Origin: Amycolatopsis vastitatis
GTDB lineage: Bacteria > Actinomycetota > Actinomycetes > Mycobacteriales > Pseudonocardiaceae
Length of the DNA stretch: 64,000 nt
Direction: 5' to 3'
Assembly (NCBI RefSeq): GCF_002234595.1
Contig: NZ_NMUL01000011.1
Coordinates: 38,492-102,491 of the forward strand
How positions within the stretch are numbered: position 1 is the stretch's first letter; every line of letters starts with the position of its first letter. The translations under genes were made by a program, and so were the position numbers. Positions 44,801 through 52,087 of this stretch are shown here, piece after piece. A model generated the notes under the pieces. The model was not told the DNA's origin. It did no database searches and saw only the letters and a list, made by a program, of their open reading frames with translations.

Positions 44801-45217
44801 ATTCGTGTGCTAATACAGTGACGGAAACTCCACCAAGCAGTGTGGCCACGGCGCCATGCTCGGTCATGGCCGGCCGCGGCGGGCGGAGTTCGACGCCTTC
44901 GGCGAGCAGGATGTTGCGGGTCTGGTTGTAGGACATGTCATGGGTGGCCGCGAGTTGGCGGATCGAGCGCCCGTCGAGGCACGCGTTTACAAGCCCGGGT
45001 GGAGTTGGCGGCAGCAGTCTCCGTGGAGGACGCCGAGTTACACCAGCGTCGATCAGGCTGGCGCAGATCTTGCGATAGCTGTAGGAATAGCGCGCAACCA
45101 GGCTTTCGAGATTCTCTCCCCGGCGGTGTAGCTGGCCACGCGCGTCCGCACAACGTCGACGGGGATCTCGGTGGGCACGGGATCAGGCGGACGCACGTCT
45201 CGATCGTCATCGGTCAC
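44799..45217 (-). pseudogene. element-borne helix-turn-helix protein, frameshifted
   Basis: From GTG 45217 the text is TDDDRDVRPPDPVPTEIPVD and VVRTRVASYTAGE; at ~45115 the frame changes and continues NLESLVARYSYSYRKICASL, IDAGVTRRPP and CLDGRSIRQLAATHDMSYNQ then TRNILLAEGVELRPPRP, ending at TAG 44799. Two helix-turn-helix units are present. A 1-2 base indel in GGGGAGAGAATC explains the shift. Such genes are common at the edge of actinomycete integrative elements. Confidence 0.65.
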
Positions 45218-45329
45218 CGGCTCAGCGCCGTCCCGACCAGCTGATCCATGTCCGTGGCAACGCCGACGTAACTGGTTCGCTCACGTCGACCACCGAGCAC
45301 CGCCAGCAGCGCGAAGACGACAGCGACGC

Positions 45330-45695
45330 TCATGATTCCGGACCCATCGATGGCCGGAGTGCCGCGCGCTGTGCGATGACGATCTCAGCAGCCGTGTTCG
45401 CGACCCTGTCGAGCGCCTTCACGTGCTCGGTCAGCCGGTCGATCCCCAGCACCGTAAGACGGAGCTTTACGCGACGTCCTTCGGTACGAGTCTCCAGATA
45501 CCCAGCGGCGCGCAGTCGCTCGACATGCGGGGCGAACTTTCGCTCGCTCAGACGCAACACACCCTGGACAGTGACGTCATCGCACCAGCGCATGTCGGCC
45601 AGCAGGCACGCGATGAACAGCCGCACCGGCAGGAGCAGCAGCGGGTCAAGCTCGCGTTGGAAAGCCGGCATGATCGGCCGCGGATCCCACGTCAT
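45330..45695 (-). CDS. winged-helix (MarR/ArsR-like) transcriptional regulator
   Basis: 121 residues; ATG overlaps the preceding stop (ATGA). PAFQRELDPLLLLPVRLFIA, then RLSERKFAPHVERLRAAGYL and a wing ending TVLGIDRLTEHV are typical of the small transcriptional regulators in which a winged helix senses little or no ligand. Third gene of a coupled minus-strand set with the two Cys-rich proteins upstream. Confidence 0.75.
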   Translation of the reverse strand: MTWDPRPIMPAFQRELDPLLLLPVRLFIACLLADMRWCDDVTVQGVLRLSERKFAPHVERLRAAGYLETRTEGRRVKLRLTVLGIDRLTEHVKALDRVANTAAEIVIAQRAALRPSMGPES

Positions 45696-45937
45696 TGGTC
45701 GATCGCCGGATAATCGGCGCTTCCCGGGGTGGGTGCACGGTGGAGGCAGGTCACGCAGGGCATCCCGACTGGACGCTCCAGCAACTCAAGCTCGCCGGGC
45801 CCGAACGCAGCGCCGCAGTACGCGGTCAGCCGCTCCGGCGTAGTCTCCTCCGCCGGCACCGGGAAGACGTGGACGACCCGGCGGGATTCGCCAACAGTGC
45901 CGGGCAACGGGCGCGCGATGACTAGGCGAACCGTCAT
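45692..45937 (-). CDS. small Cys-containing element protein
   Basis: 81 residues from the ATG that overlaps the upstream stop (ATGA). It has LTAYCGAAFGPGELELLERP followed by MPCVTCLHRAP, a C...CxxC arrangement that may bind zinc. Seen in similar context in other actinomycete elements as I recall; function unknown. Confidence 0.7.
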   Translation of the reverse strand: MTVRLVIARPLPGTVGESRRVVHVFPVPAEETTPERLTAYCGAAFGPGELELLERPVGMPCVTCLHRAPTPGSADYPAIDQ

Positions 45938-46419
45938 CGGGCGCACCGCCGGACCTGGTGATCGGCGGGAGCGGGCGCGGTCGGGGCGCCGCCCGTTCCC
46001 GCCGACGTCGTGGTCCGGCCGCCCTGCTCAGGAATGAGCCGCACGCGCTGCGGCGGGCGCGGCGGCAGGGCGGCCGGAGACTGGAGGCGGCCGAACAGGC
46101 GACGCCAGCGCGACGGCTTCCTGTGGCACGTGCGTTCGGTCGTCGGCGGGGTCGAGCGAAGCCGGACCAGCACGTTGCACGCGCCGCACCGACGGCCCGG
46201 AGGCACCAGGCACGAGTCGAACGGCACTTCGCGGCCGCACAGCGAGTCGTAGCGGCCCGTCTGGAGCGCGATGCTGTCGGCAAGGTCTTCGTCGGTGACA
46301 GCGTGGTCCAGGTTGTCGGCCACGCTGCGGTGCCAGGTCACGTACAAGCGCGAAGGCCGCGAGCCGCTTTCGCCGCTGGTCACGTTCGCTCCCCTGGTCG
46401 CCGGATGTGTTGAAATCAT
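45934..46419 (-). CDS. Cys-rich hypothetical element protein
   Basis: 161 residues from ATG. SRLYVTWHRSVADNLDHAVT, then YDSLCGREVPFDSCLVPPGR and CGACNVL give a C-x10-C-x8-CxxC cluster that probably binds zinc. The C-terminal third is basic and Pro-rich (RKPSRWRRLFGRLQS). Heads the coupled three-gene set; divergent from the XRE/Nudix-like regulator. Confidence 0.65.
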   Translation of the reverse strand: MISTHPATRGANVTSGESGSRPSRLYVTWHRSVADNLDHAVTDEDLADSIALQTGRYDSLCGREVPFDSCLVPPGRRCGACNVLVRLRSTPPTTERTCHRKPSRWRRLFGRLQSPAALPPRPPQRVRLIPEQGGRTTTSAGTGGAPTAPAPADHQVRRCAR

Positions 46420-46551
46420 CCAAGCCCGAGTGCTCGGCTGAGCCCATAGCGCAAACGTCGGAGTTTCGGGGCGGAGATGCGGCAGTCACCAATTCTACCA
46501 GGTGATATGCCTGCTAGGATGTGATCACTGTCAGCAAAGCGAGGTGGTCGG

Positions 46552-48021
46552 GTGGTCGGCGTTCGTCGGCGCAAAGAGCTTGTTTCAGCTCGCAAGGCGG
46601 CCGGGCTGACTCAGGAGAAGCTCGCCGAAGTAATGTGCGTCGACCGATCAACCGTCATCCGGTGGGAAGCCGGCGAGTACGCGCCCCTGCCCTACCAGTG
46701 GCCGAAGCTGGCCAAGGTGCTCGGCCGCTCAGCCGACGAGCTGCGCGAGCTGATCGGCCTCCGTCTGCCGCAGGAAGCGCCGGTGCTCCGGTCGGGGCTT
46801 GAACCCGCGTTCGGTTGGCTGGATCGGCACGTCGGGTGGCCCCCGGGAACTACGCGCACGCGAGTCACAGCGGCGGCGCCGGCGAGATCGCATGGTGGAG
46901 CTACAGCCGGGCGAAGTCTCGTGGCTGAGGCCCTGGCAAGCTACTACGGCGATTCGGTTCCTGGTCACGCGCAGTACTCCGCGCGGTGCGGTCCAGTTCG
47001 GATAGCGACCAGCGTCCTGACACGGCCGGAGTGGCTGGATTTGGGTTGCCCCTTGACGTTTGAAGGCGACCAGCTGGCGTTGTCGACCGACGGCGAGGCG
47101 TCGCGCGAGCAGGTCGACGCAGCCGCCGCGGTTCGCAGGCTGGCTGAAGCCGCTACCCACGACGTCCGTATCGCCGACGTGCCGCTCTACCGGCTCACGG
47201 ACGTGCAGGTTCGACCAGGGACGGTCGGCGGCAAGGTCAGCGTGGTGCCGTTCGTCGAGTACGCGCTGAGCGTTGACCTTCTCGAACGCGAGCTGCACGA
47301 GAGCCTGGCGGCCGGTCGCAACCGGATGCCCCTCCGGGACCGGTACCTGCCCGATCTACCTGCTGTGCTCGACCTTCAGGGAAGGCTTTGCGCCGGTGGA
47401 GTCCTCGCATTGATGGCGATCGCCCGGCCGGCCGACCCGTACCGCGGTGAGGCGGACTACCTCCTGTTGATCCAGGAGCGGTCGGGACACGTACTGAACG
47501 CTGCGCACAGGCTAGCCGTGATCCCGAAGAGCTTCCACGCACCCCTTGCCAATCACCGTGCCGACGCGCGGATCGGTGCCACGCTGCGGCGCGAACTGGA
47601 AGAGGAGCTGTTCGGACGGCTCGACGTCGACCGAACGGCCGGAACACAGCGCGCCGCCGACCCGATGCACCCGAGCAGGCTGTCTGCTCCGATGCGGTGG
47701 CTGAGCGAGCAGCCTGGCCGGCTGCGGATGGAGTGCACAGGGTTCGGATTCAACCTAGTCAGCGGGAACTACGAGTTCGCCAGCCTGGTCGTGATCGAGG
47801 ATGAGGAGTTCTGGCCGCGGTTCGGTGGCGACGTCGAAGCGAACTGGGAGGCCGCCGGGCTGCGGCAGTACTCGACGCTCGACGGCGACTTGATCAGCGA
47901 GCTGATCGGCGACGAAACCTGGAGCAATGAGGGGTTGTTCGCATTTCTCCAGGGCTTGCGGCGGCTCGCCGAGATCGACGGCGATCGAGTGAGGATTCCC
48001 GGCGTTGAATTAGGTTGCTGA
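46552..48021 (+). CDS. XRE regulator fused to Nudix-like domain (copy 1)
   Basis: 489 residues from GTG. Residues ~1-65 are a Cro/CI helix-turn-helix (RKAAGLTQEKLAEVMCVDRS, TVIRWEAGEYAPLPYQWPKL). The rest is shared with the convergent paralogue at 48357: YRLTDVQVRPG, MPLRDRYLPDLPAVLDLQGR, RPADPYRGEADYLLLIQERS and RRELEEELFGR, which resembles a Nudix box (RExxEE) although the leading Gly/Glu spacing is imperfect. Nudix-type proteins regulate transfer in some actinomycete elements (Pif/Pra context). The 3' end overlaps the convergent cupin gene by 12 bp. Confidence 0.8.
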   Translation: MVGVRRRKELVSARKAAGLTQEKLAEVMCVDRSTVIRWEAGEYAPLPYQWPKLAKVLGRSADELRELIGLRLPQEAPVLRSGLEPAFGWLDRHVGWPPGTTRTRVTAAAPARSHGGATAGRSLVAEALASYYGDSVPGHAQYSARCGPVRIATSVLTRPEWLDLGCPLTFEGDQLALSTDGEASREQVDAAAAVRRLAEAATHDVRIADVPLYRLTDVQVRPGTVGGKVSVVPFVEYALSVDLLERELHESLAAGRNRMPLRDRYLPDLPAVLDLQGRLCAGGVLALMAIARPADPYRGEADYLLLIQERSGHVLNAAHRLAVIPKSFHAPLANHRADARIGATLRRELEEELFGRLDVDRTAGTQRAADPMHPSRLSAPMRWLSEQPGRLRMECTGFGFNLVSGNYEFASLVVIEDEEFWPRFGGDVEANWEAAGLRQYSTLDGDLISELIGDETWSNEGLFAFLQGLRRLAEIDGDRVRIPGVELGC

Positions 48022-48360
48022 CGGCCAGCGGACGGTGAGGACTACCGAATCCGCCAATGCTTCCCAGGAATGGTCGACCCCTGGACCCCACATCACGTAA
48101 TCGCCCTGTCGATTCATGACCTTGCCGCCGCCGGTGACCTCGACGCGGAATTCCCCGGAGACGAGCATCACCAGTGTGGTCCGTTGATCGTCGGACGTCC
48201 ACTCAGGACGCTTATCGCCGGCAGGGTGGTTTGCCCACTTGACTTCTACGTTCTTGGAGGCGCGAACACCCTGTGATGGGTCGATGAAGTGGCCAACCAG
48301 CCAGCCGCGCGTCTCGGCCGCGTCGTCGTTGGCGTTGCCGGCGGTCCAACCGTCGCTCAC
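48010..48360 (-). CDS. cupin-like protein of the element
   Basis: 116 residues; GTG overlaps the stop of the XRE/Nudix-like gene (GTGA). ATRGWLVGHFIDP-like N-terminus (it reads ETRGWLVGHFIDPSQGVRAS), then QRTTLVMLVSGEFRVEVTGG and DYVMWGPGVDHSWEA are a small cupin barrel. Homologues are often misnamed signal peptidase I; no peptidase motif is present. It is coupled only to the second of the two XRE/Nudix-like paralogues. Confidence 0.75.
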   Translation of the reverse strand: MSDGWTAGNANDDAAETRGWLVGHFIDPSQGVRASKNVEVKWANHPAGDKRPEWTSDDQRTTLVMLVSGEFRVEVTGGGKVMNRQGDYVMWGPGVDHSWEALADSVVLTVRWPSAT

Positions 48361-49904
48361 TGGCTGATCTCCCATTCGATCTCGGGCAGTTTCACACGCT
48401 CTCCGCCGATTTCCGCGAGGCGCCGGAGCCCTTGCGTCATGGCGAACAATCCTTCGTTGCTCCACGCTACATCACCCAGCAACTCGGTGACGAGTTCCGC
48501 GTCGGTAGTCGAATACTGACGAAGAGTCGCGGATTCCCAGTTTGCTTCCACCACTCCTCCGTACCGTGCCCAGAATTCTTCGTCGTCGATGACGATCAGG
48601 CTGGCGAACTCGTAGTTCCCGCTCACGAGGTTCAGGCCGAACCCGGTGCACTCCATCCGCAAGCGGCCTGCCTCCGCCATGAGCCAGCTCATCGGCTCGG
48701 TGAGCTTGGTTGGGTGGAGTGGGTCGGCCGCCAGCATGTCGCCCAGGGTGTTGTCGATGTCCGGGCGACCGAACAGCTCCTCTTCCATCTCGCGGCGGAG
48801 CGTCATGCCGACCTGGGCGTCCCGGCGGATGTCGGTGAACGGTTGGTGGAAACCCTTCGGGATCACCGCGAGCCGACGCGCGGCGTTGAGTACGTGGCCG
48901 GACCGCTCCAGGACCAGGAGCAGGTAGTCCGCCTCGCCGCGGTACGGGTCGGCAGGCCGGGCAATCGCGGTGAGCGCGAGCACGCCACCCGCGCACAGGC
49001 GGTCGCCGACATCGAGCACCGACCGGAGATCCGGCAAGTAGCGGTCTCGGAGCGGCATGGCGGTCGAGCCGGTGGCGACGGCGTCCACCAGCTCGCCTTC
49101 GAGCAGGTCGACCGTCAGCGCGTAGTGCACGAACTGGGACATGCCGAACGTCCCGCCAAGCTGGTGTTCACGGATGTCCGTGCTCGTCAGCCGGTAGATC
49201 GGGCTATCCGTCAGCCGGGTGTTCATGGACAGCGTCTCGGCGAGCCGCTGAACAGCGCGGCCGGCGGCGTGGTCGTCCAGGTCCAAGTCGGCTTCAGGCT
49301 GCGCGCTCGGAACGCGGAACCGGTCGTGCGGCGGGCGCAGTTCGCAGTCCAGGTCCAGCCAGTCTGCGCATGTCAGGACGCTGGTGTTCATGGCCAGCTC
49401 GCCGCACCGCGCGGTGTACAGGCCGTGGTCGTCGAGTCGGCTGCCGTAGTAGGTGGCCAGTGCTTCCGCGACGTCGCGCTGGCTGACCCAACCGCGTCGC
49501 GTGCCGCGGTCGTGGAGGTCTTGGACGTCGACGCTCGCGACTCGCTCGGCGACGGCGCGGCGCGCGGTGCCGGGCGTCCAGTGGGCGTGCCGGTCGAGCC
49601 ATTCGAGAGCCGCGCCGATGTGGGGGTCCGCGGCGAGCCGCCCGTCGGCGTCCGTCGTGTCGACGGCCGGCCCCTCGCCGATCAGCTCGGCGAAGCGGGC
49701 GCGCTCGGCTTCCGATGCCCGTTCATGGGCGGTGTCCAGGACCTGTTGCATCTCCGACTGCGGGCGGAGATCCGGTTTCTTGTGCCAGGACGCGACCGTA
49801 CGCGCGCTGATTCCGAGGTGTTCGGCGAACCGCTCCTGGCTGAGCCGTAATGCCGACTGCAATGCGACCGCTGTTCGTCCCGTCCATCCCCCGGCCGGAC
49901 TCAT
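48357..49904 (-). CDS. XRE regulator fused to Nudix-like domain (copy 2)
   Basis: 515 residues from ATG. The N-terminus has a Cro/CI helix-turn-helix (LRLSQERFAEHLGISARTVA then SWHKKPDLRPQSEMQQVLD) of a type different from copy 1, while the C-terminal ~350 residues are closely similar to copy 1 (MPLRDRYLPDLRSVLDVGDR, GFHQPFTDIRRDAQVGMTLR, REMEEELFGRPD, LRMECTGFGLNLVSGNYEFA). This shows a duplicated sensory body with exchanged DNA-binding heads. Confidence 0.8.
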   Translation of the reverse strand: MSPAGGWTGRTAVALQSALRLSQERFAEHLGISARTVASWHKKPDLRPQSEMQQVLDTAHERASEAERARFAELIGEGPAVDTTDADGRLAADPHIGAALEWLDRHAHWTPGTARRAVAERVASVDVQDLHDRGTRRGWVSQRDVAEALATYYGSRLDDHGLYTARCGELAMNTSVLTCADWLDLDCELRPPHDRFRVPSAQPEADLDLDDHAAGRAVQRLAETLSMNTRLTDSPIYRLTSTDIREHQLGGTFGMSQFVHYALTVDLLEGELVDAVATGSTAMPLRDRYLPDLRSVLDVGDRLCAGGVLALTAIARPADPYRGEADYLLLVLERSGHVLNAARRLAVIPKGFHQPFTDIRRDAQVGMTLRREMEEELFGRPDIDNTLGDMLAADPLHPTKLTEPMSWLMAEAGRLRMECTGFGLNLVSGNYEFASLIVIDDEEFWARYGGVVEANWESATLRQYSTTDAELVTELLGDVAWSNEGLFAMTQGLRRLAEIGGERVKLPEIEWEISQ

Positions 49905-50027
49905 TGCGCTCCCGAATGTCGCTGACCTGCGGTGGTTGTGCAGTGGTCCTGCGGTGCTTGTGCATGGGATGCGAGGCCGTTCCAGCCTTGAATTAGAGGC
50001 ATGGAAAACACCTCACTCACCAAGTCG

Positions 50028-50408
50028 CTAACCCTTCGGCTTCACGTGCTCGACCACGGTCGCAAGGCTCGTTTGGACGTCCTCCAGCCGGTCGGTGATC
50101 TCGGCCAGGCGCTGTTCGAGTGCGTCCAACCGAGACCACAGTTCATGACCGTCGTCTGCCGGCTCGTCCGGGTGCGGCGGCGTGCGGTTCTGCAGCACGG
50201 CCAGCAGATGTTGCGGGTGCCAGCCCAAGGTCGTGGACAAGGCTTCGAGCGTCCGCGCGCTTCGGCGACGTTCCACCGTGTGGTGCTGGAGCTCGCGGAC
50301 GATCGCCTGCGACACGTGCGACCGCTCGGCCAGCTCGCGTTGTCGCCAGCCGAGTTCGTTCACGCGCATGTTGATCGCCTTGGCGACTGCCGCCCAGTCC
50401 TCCGTCAC
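50028..50408 (-). CDS. XRE-family regulator
   Basis: 126 residues from GTG. The helix-turn-helix is GWRQRELAERSHVSQAIVRE, followed by a short linker (TLGWHPQHLLAVLQ) and a C-terminal coiled coil (LWSRLDALEQRLAEITDRLE). Divergent from the excisionase-like gene with a palindrome and a direct repeat between them, so it is the likely repressor of the transfer operon. Confidence 0.85.
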   Translation of the reverse strand: MTEDWAAVAKAINMRVNELGWRQRELAERSHVSQAIVRELQHHTVERRRSARTLEALSTTLGWHPQHLLAVLQNRTPPHPDEPADDGHELWSRLDALEQRLAEITDRLEDVQTSLATVVEHVKPKG

Positions 50409-50492
50409 GTATTCCTCCGCGCTCCGCCTCAGCGCCGAGATTAGCGGTTCGTTGAGCTTTCTCCGCGCCGCCTAGCGCATTGCCTGCGGCGC

Positions 50493-50512
50493 GTCGGACA
50501 AACACGTCCGAC
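50493..50512. promoter_or_regulatory. putative operator palindrome
   Basis: GTCGGAC and GTCCGAC are perfect 7-bp inverted arms around AAACAC, in the divergent gap between the XRE gene and the transfer operon. Confidence 0.5.
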
Positions 50513-50519
50513 GAAGAGC

Positions 50520-50550
50520 TGAAATCAACAACATAGTCTTGAAATCAACA
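50520..50550 (+). promoter_or_regulatory. tandem operator-like repeat at the transfer-operon promoter
   Basis: TGAAATCAACA occurs at 50520-50530 and 50540-50550, exactly 20 bp apart, so both copies face the same side of the helix. The second begins within TTGAAA, a possible -35 box for the excisionase-like gene. Confidence 0.5.
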
Positions 50551-50563
50551 GAATGGTTCTCCC

Positions 50564-50764
50564 ATGAACGCCAAAACGACCTTTCACACCATTCCCGAGT
50601 CCGCGTGGATTCTCGGCGTCTCCCGCAACACCGTCAGCCGGGCAATCCGGACTGGCATGCTCCGCGCCACCCTCTGCCGCTCCGGGCTGCGCGTGTCGTC
50701 CGCCGAACTGATCAGGGCCCTTCAGGACGGAGGGGCGGCATGGAAGCCGACGACCTCTGGCTGA
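50564..50764 (+). CDS. excisionase-like helix-turn-helix protein
   Basis: 66 residues from ATG. TIPESAWILGVSRNTVSRAI followed by RTGMLRATLCRSGLRVSSAE is a MerR/Xis-type winged helix that reads like element excisionases (helix-turn-helix type 17). First gene of the rightward transfer operon; its end overlaps the WhiB-like gene. Confidence 0.75.
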   Translation: MNAKTTFHTIPESAWILGVSRNTVSRAIRTGMLRATLCRSGLRVSSAELIRALQDGGAAWKPTTSG

Positions 50765-51072
50765 TCGGCATCGCATGGCGACTCGATCGCCTGCGGTGGG
50801 TGCCCACCGATGTCCTGCGCGACGTCGTGACCAGCGATGGAGCCTGTATGACGCCGTCGGAGGCCGGCCCGCCGGACGCTCGCGATGACCGCGAGTTCGC
50901 CAAGCTGTTGTGCGGCGGCTGCCCGGTCCAGGACGAGTGCCTTGAACTGGAGCTTCGGACGGCCGGCGTCGACACGGTCGGCGTCTGGGGCGCGATGACC
51001 GACGATGACCGGCGCGCGCTGCACCCGCACTGGCTGCGCCGCGGCGAGCGGACCGATCGGGGTGCGCGATGA
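50740..51072 (+). CDS. WhiB-like protein
   Basis: 110 residues; ATG after GGACGGAGGGGCGGC, inside the previous gene. Four cysteines in the WhiB pattern (DGACMTP, LLCGGCPVQDECLELEL) would hold a 4Fe-4S cluster, and VGVWGAMTDDDRR is the conserved turn (usually GVWGG). WhiB-like proteins bind sigma factor and sense redox or NO; element-borne copies probably tie transfer to host state. Confidence 0.85.
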   Translation: MEADDLWLIGIAWRLDRLRWVPTDVLRDVVTSDGACMTPSEAGPPDARDDREFAKLLCGGCPVQDECLELELRTAGVDTVGVWGAMTDDDRRALHPHWLRRGERTDRGAR

Positions 51073-51398
51073 ACGGACTCACCGTGACGCCCACGCAGAT
51101 TCTCGCCGGTGTCGGCGTGCTGCTCGTGTTGTTCTGGGTCTGGCGGGCGGGTTCCCGTCGGGCGAAAGCCGCTGCCGAAGCTGCCCGGAGCGGGGCACGG
51201 TTCGTGTCGCTCGCCGGGCGGGTGCTGTTCAATGCTGGGCTGATCGTCGCTGTTCAGTGGGTCGTGATCGCTCATCCGGGCAGCCCGTGGCTGCTGCTCG
51301 CCGTGCTCGGGTTGCCAGCCCTGTTCGCGTCCTACGCGCTGACTCGCGCGATGACCGTGACCACCGTCGACACGTCGAAGCGGGGTGGTCGGCGATGA
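51069..51398 (+). CDS. small membrane protein of the transfer operon
   Basis: 109 residues; ATG overlaps the WhiB-like stop (ATGA). Three hydrophobic segments: ILAGVGVLLVLFWVWRAG, LFNAGLIVAVQWVVIA and PWLLLAVLGLPALFASYAL. Small hydrophobic Spd-type proteins are typical partners of the FtsK-like transfer protein in actinomycete elements; I do not recognise a specific family. Confidence 0.65.
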   Translation: MNGLTVTPTQILAGVGVLLVLFWVWRAGSRRAKAAAEAARSGARFVSLAGRVLFNAGLIVAVQWVVIAHPGSPWLLLAVLGLPALFASYALTRAMTVTTVDTSKRGGRR

Positions 51399-52087
51399 AC
51401 CGGGCGCAACGGCTTGCGCAGGACGCGGCCGAAGCCGCGGAGGTACGCGCCTACCAGACCGATCCGGACGTCGTCGCTCTGCGGATCGAGCGGGTGCGGC
51501 GGCAGGTCGACTGGATGTGCTGGTCCGGGATCGTGCTCGGGCTGGCCTTCACGATGACGAACGTCCAGGGCTTCGCGGCGTCCGGGACGCGGCCGGGGTC
51601 GCTGCCGTGGCTGGCCGCGTGGGTGCTGGACCCGACCGTCTCGCTCGTTCTGCTGGCGATCCTGCGGGCCGAGCAGGTCACCGCGCGATACCAGGTCCGG
51701 ACGGGCATCTGGGTACGACGGGCGAAGTGGTTCACGCTCGCGGCTACGTACGTCATGAACACCTGGACGTCGTTCGCCGCCGGAGAGGCTGCGGCGATCG
51801 TGCTGCATTCGGTGCCGCCGCTCGTCGTGTTTGTCGCCGTCGAGGCGATCACCGACCTGCGGGACAAGCTGACCGATGCTGTGCTGGTTGCGGCTGAACG
51901 GCGTCCCGTTCAGCAGGAGACCGGCGGGCGGCGGGTGCTGTTCGCCGATTACCTCGCTATCGCTCGGGAAATGTGGACGCCGGACGTCGAGATCACGCCG
52001 GCGTGGGTGCGGCGGGCTACCGGCTGCTCGCGCGGTCTGTCGCCCCGGCTGGCTCGGGCGCTGCGGGCGGAGGTGGCCCATGACTGA
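51395..52087 (+). CDS. DUF2637-like membrane protein (Spd type)
   Basis: 230 residues; ATG overlaps the previous stop (ATGA). Membrane segments begin at WMCWSGIVLGLAFTMTNVQG, then LAAWVLDPTVSLVLLAILRA, and FTLAATYVMNTWTSFAAG, AIVLHSVPPLVVFVAVEAI. A C-terminal cytoplasmic part (LFADYLAIAREMWTPDVEIT, then WVRRATGCSRGLSPRLARAL) looks like a DNA-binding helix-turn-helix. The pattern fits DUF2637 proteins that aid intramycelial plasmid spread. Confidence 0.7.
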   Translation: MNRAQRLAQDAAEAAEVRAYQTDPDVVALRIERVRRQVDWMCWSGIVLGLAFTMTNVQGFAASGTRPGSLPWLAAWVLDPTVSLVLLAILRAEQVTARYQVRTGIWVRRAKWFTLAATYVMNTWTSFAAGEAAAIVLHSVPPLVVFVAVEAITDLRDKLTDAVLVAAERRPVQQETGGRRVLFADYLAIAREMWTPDVEITPAWVRRATGCSRGLSPRLARALRAEVAHD

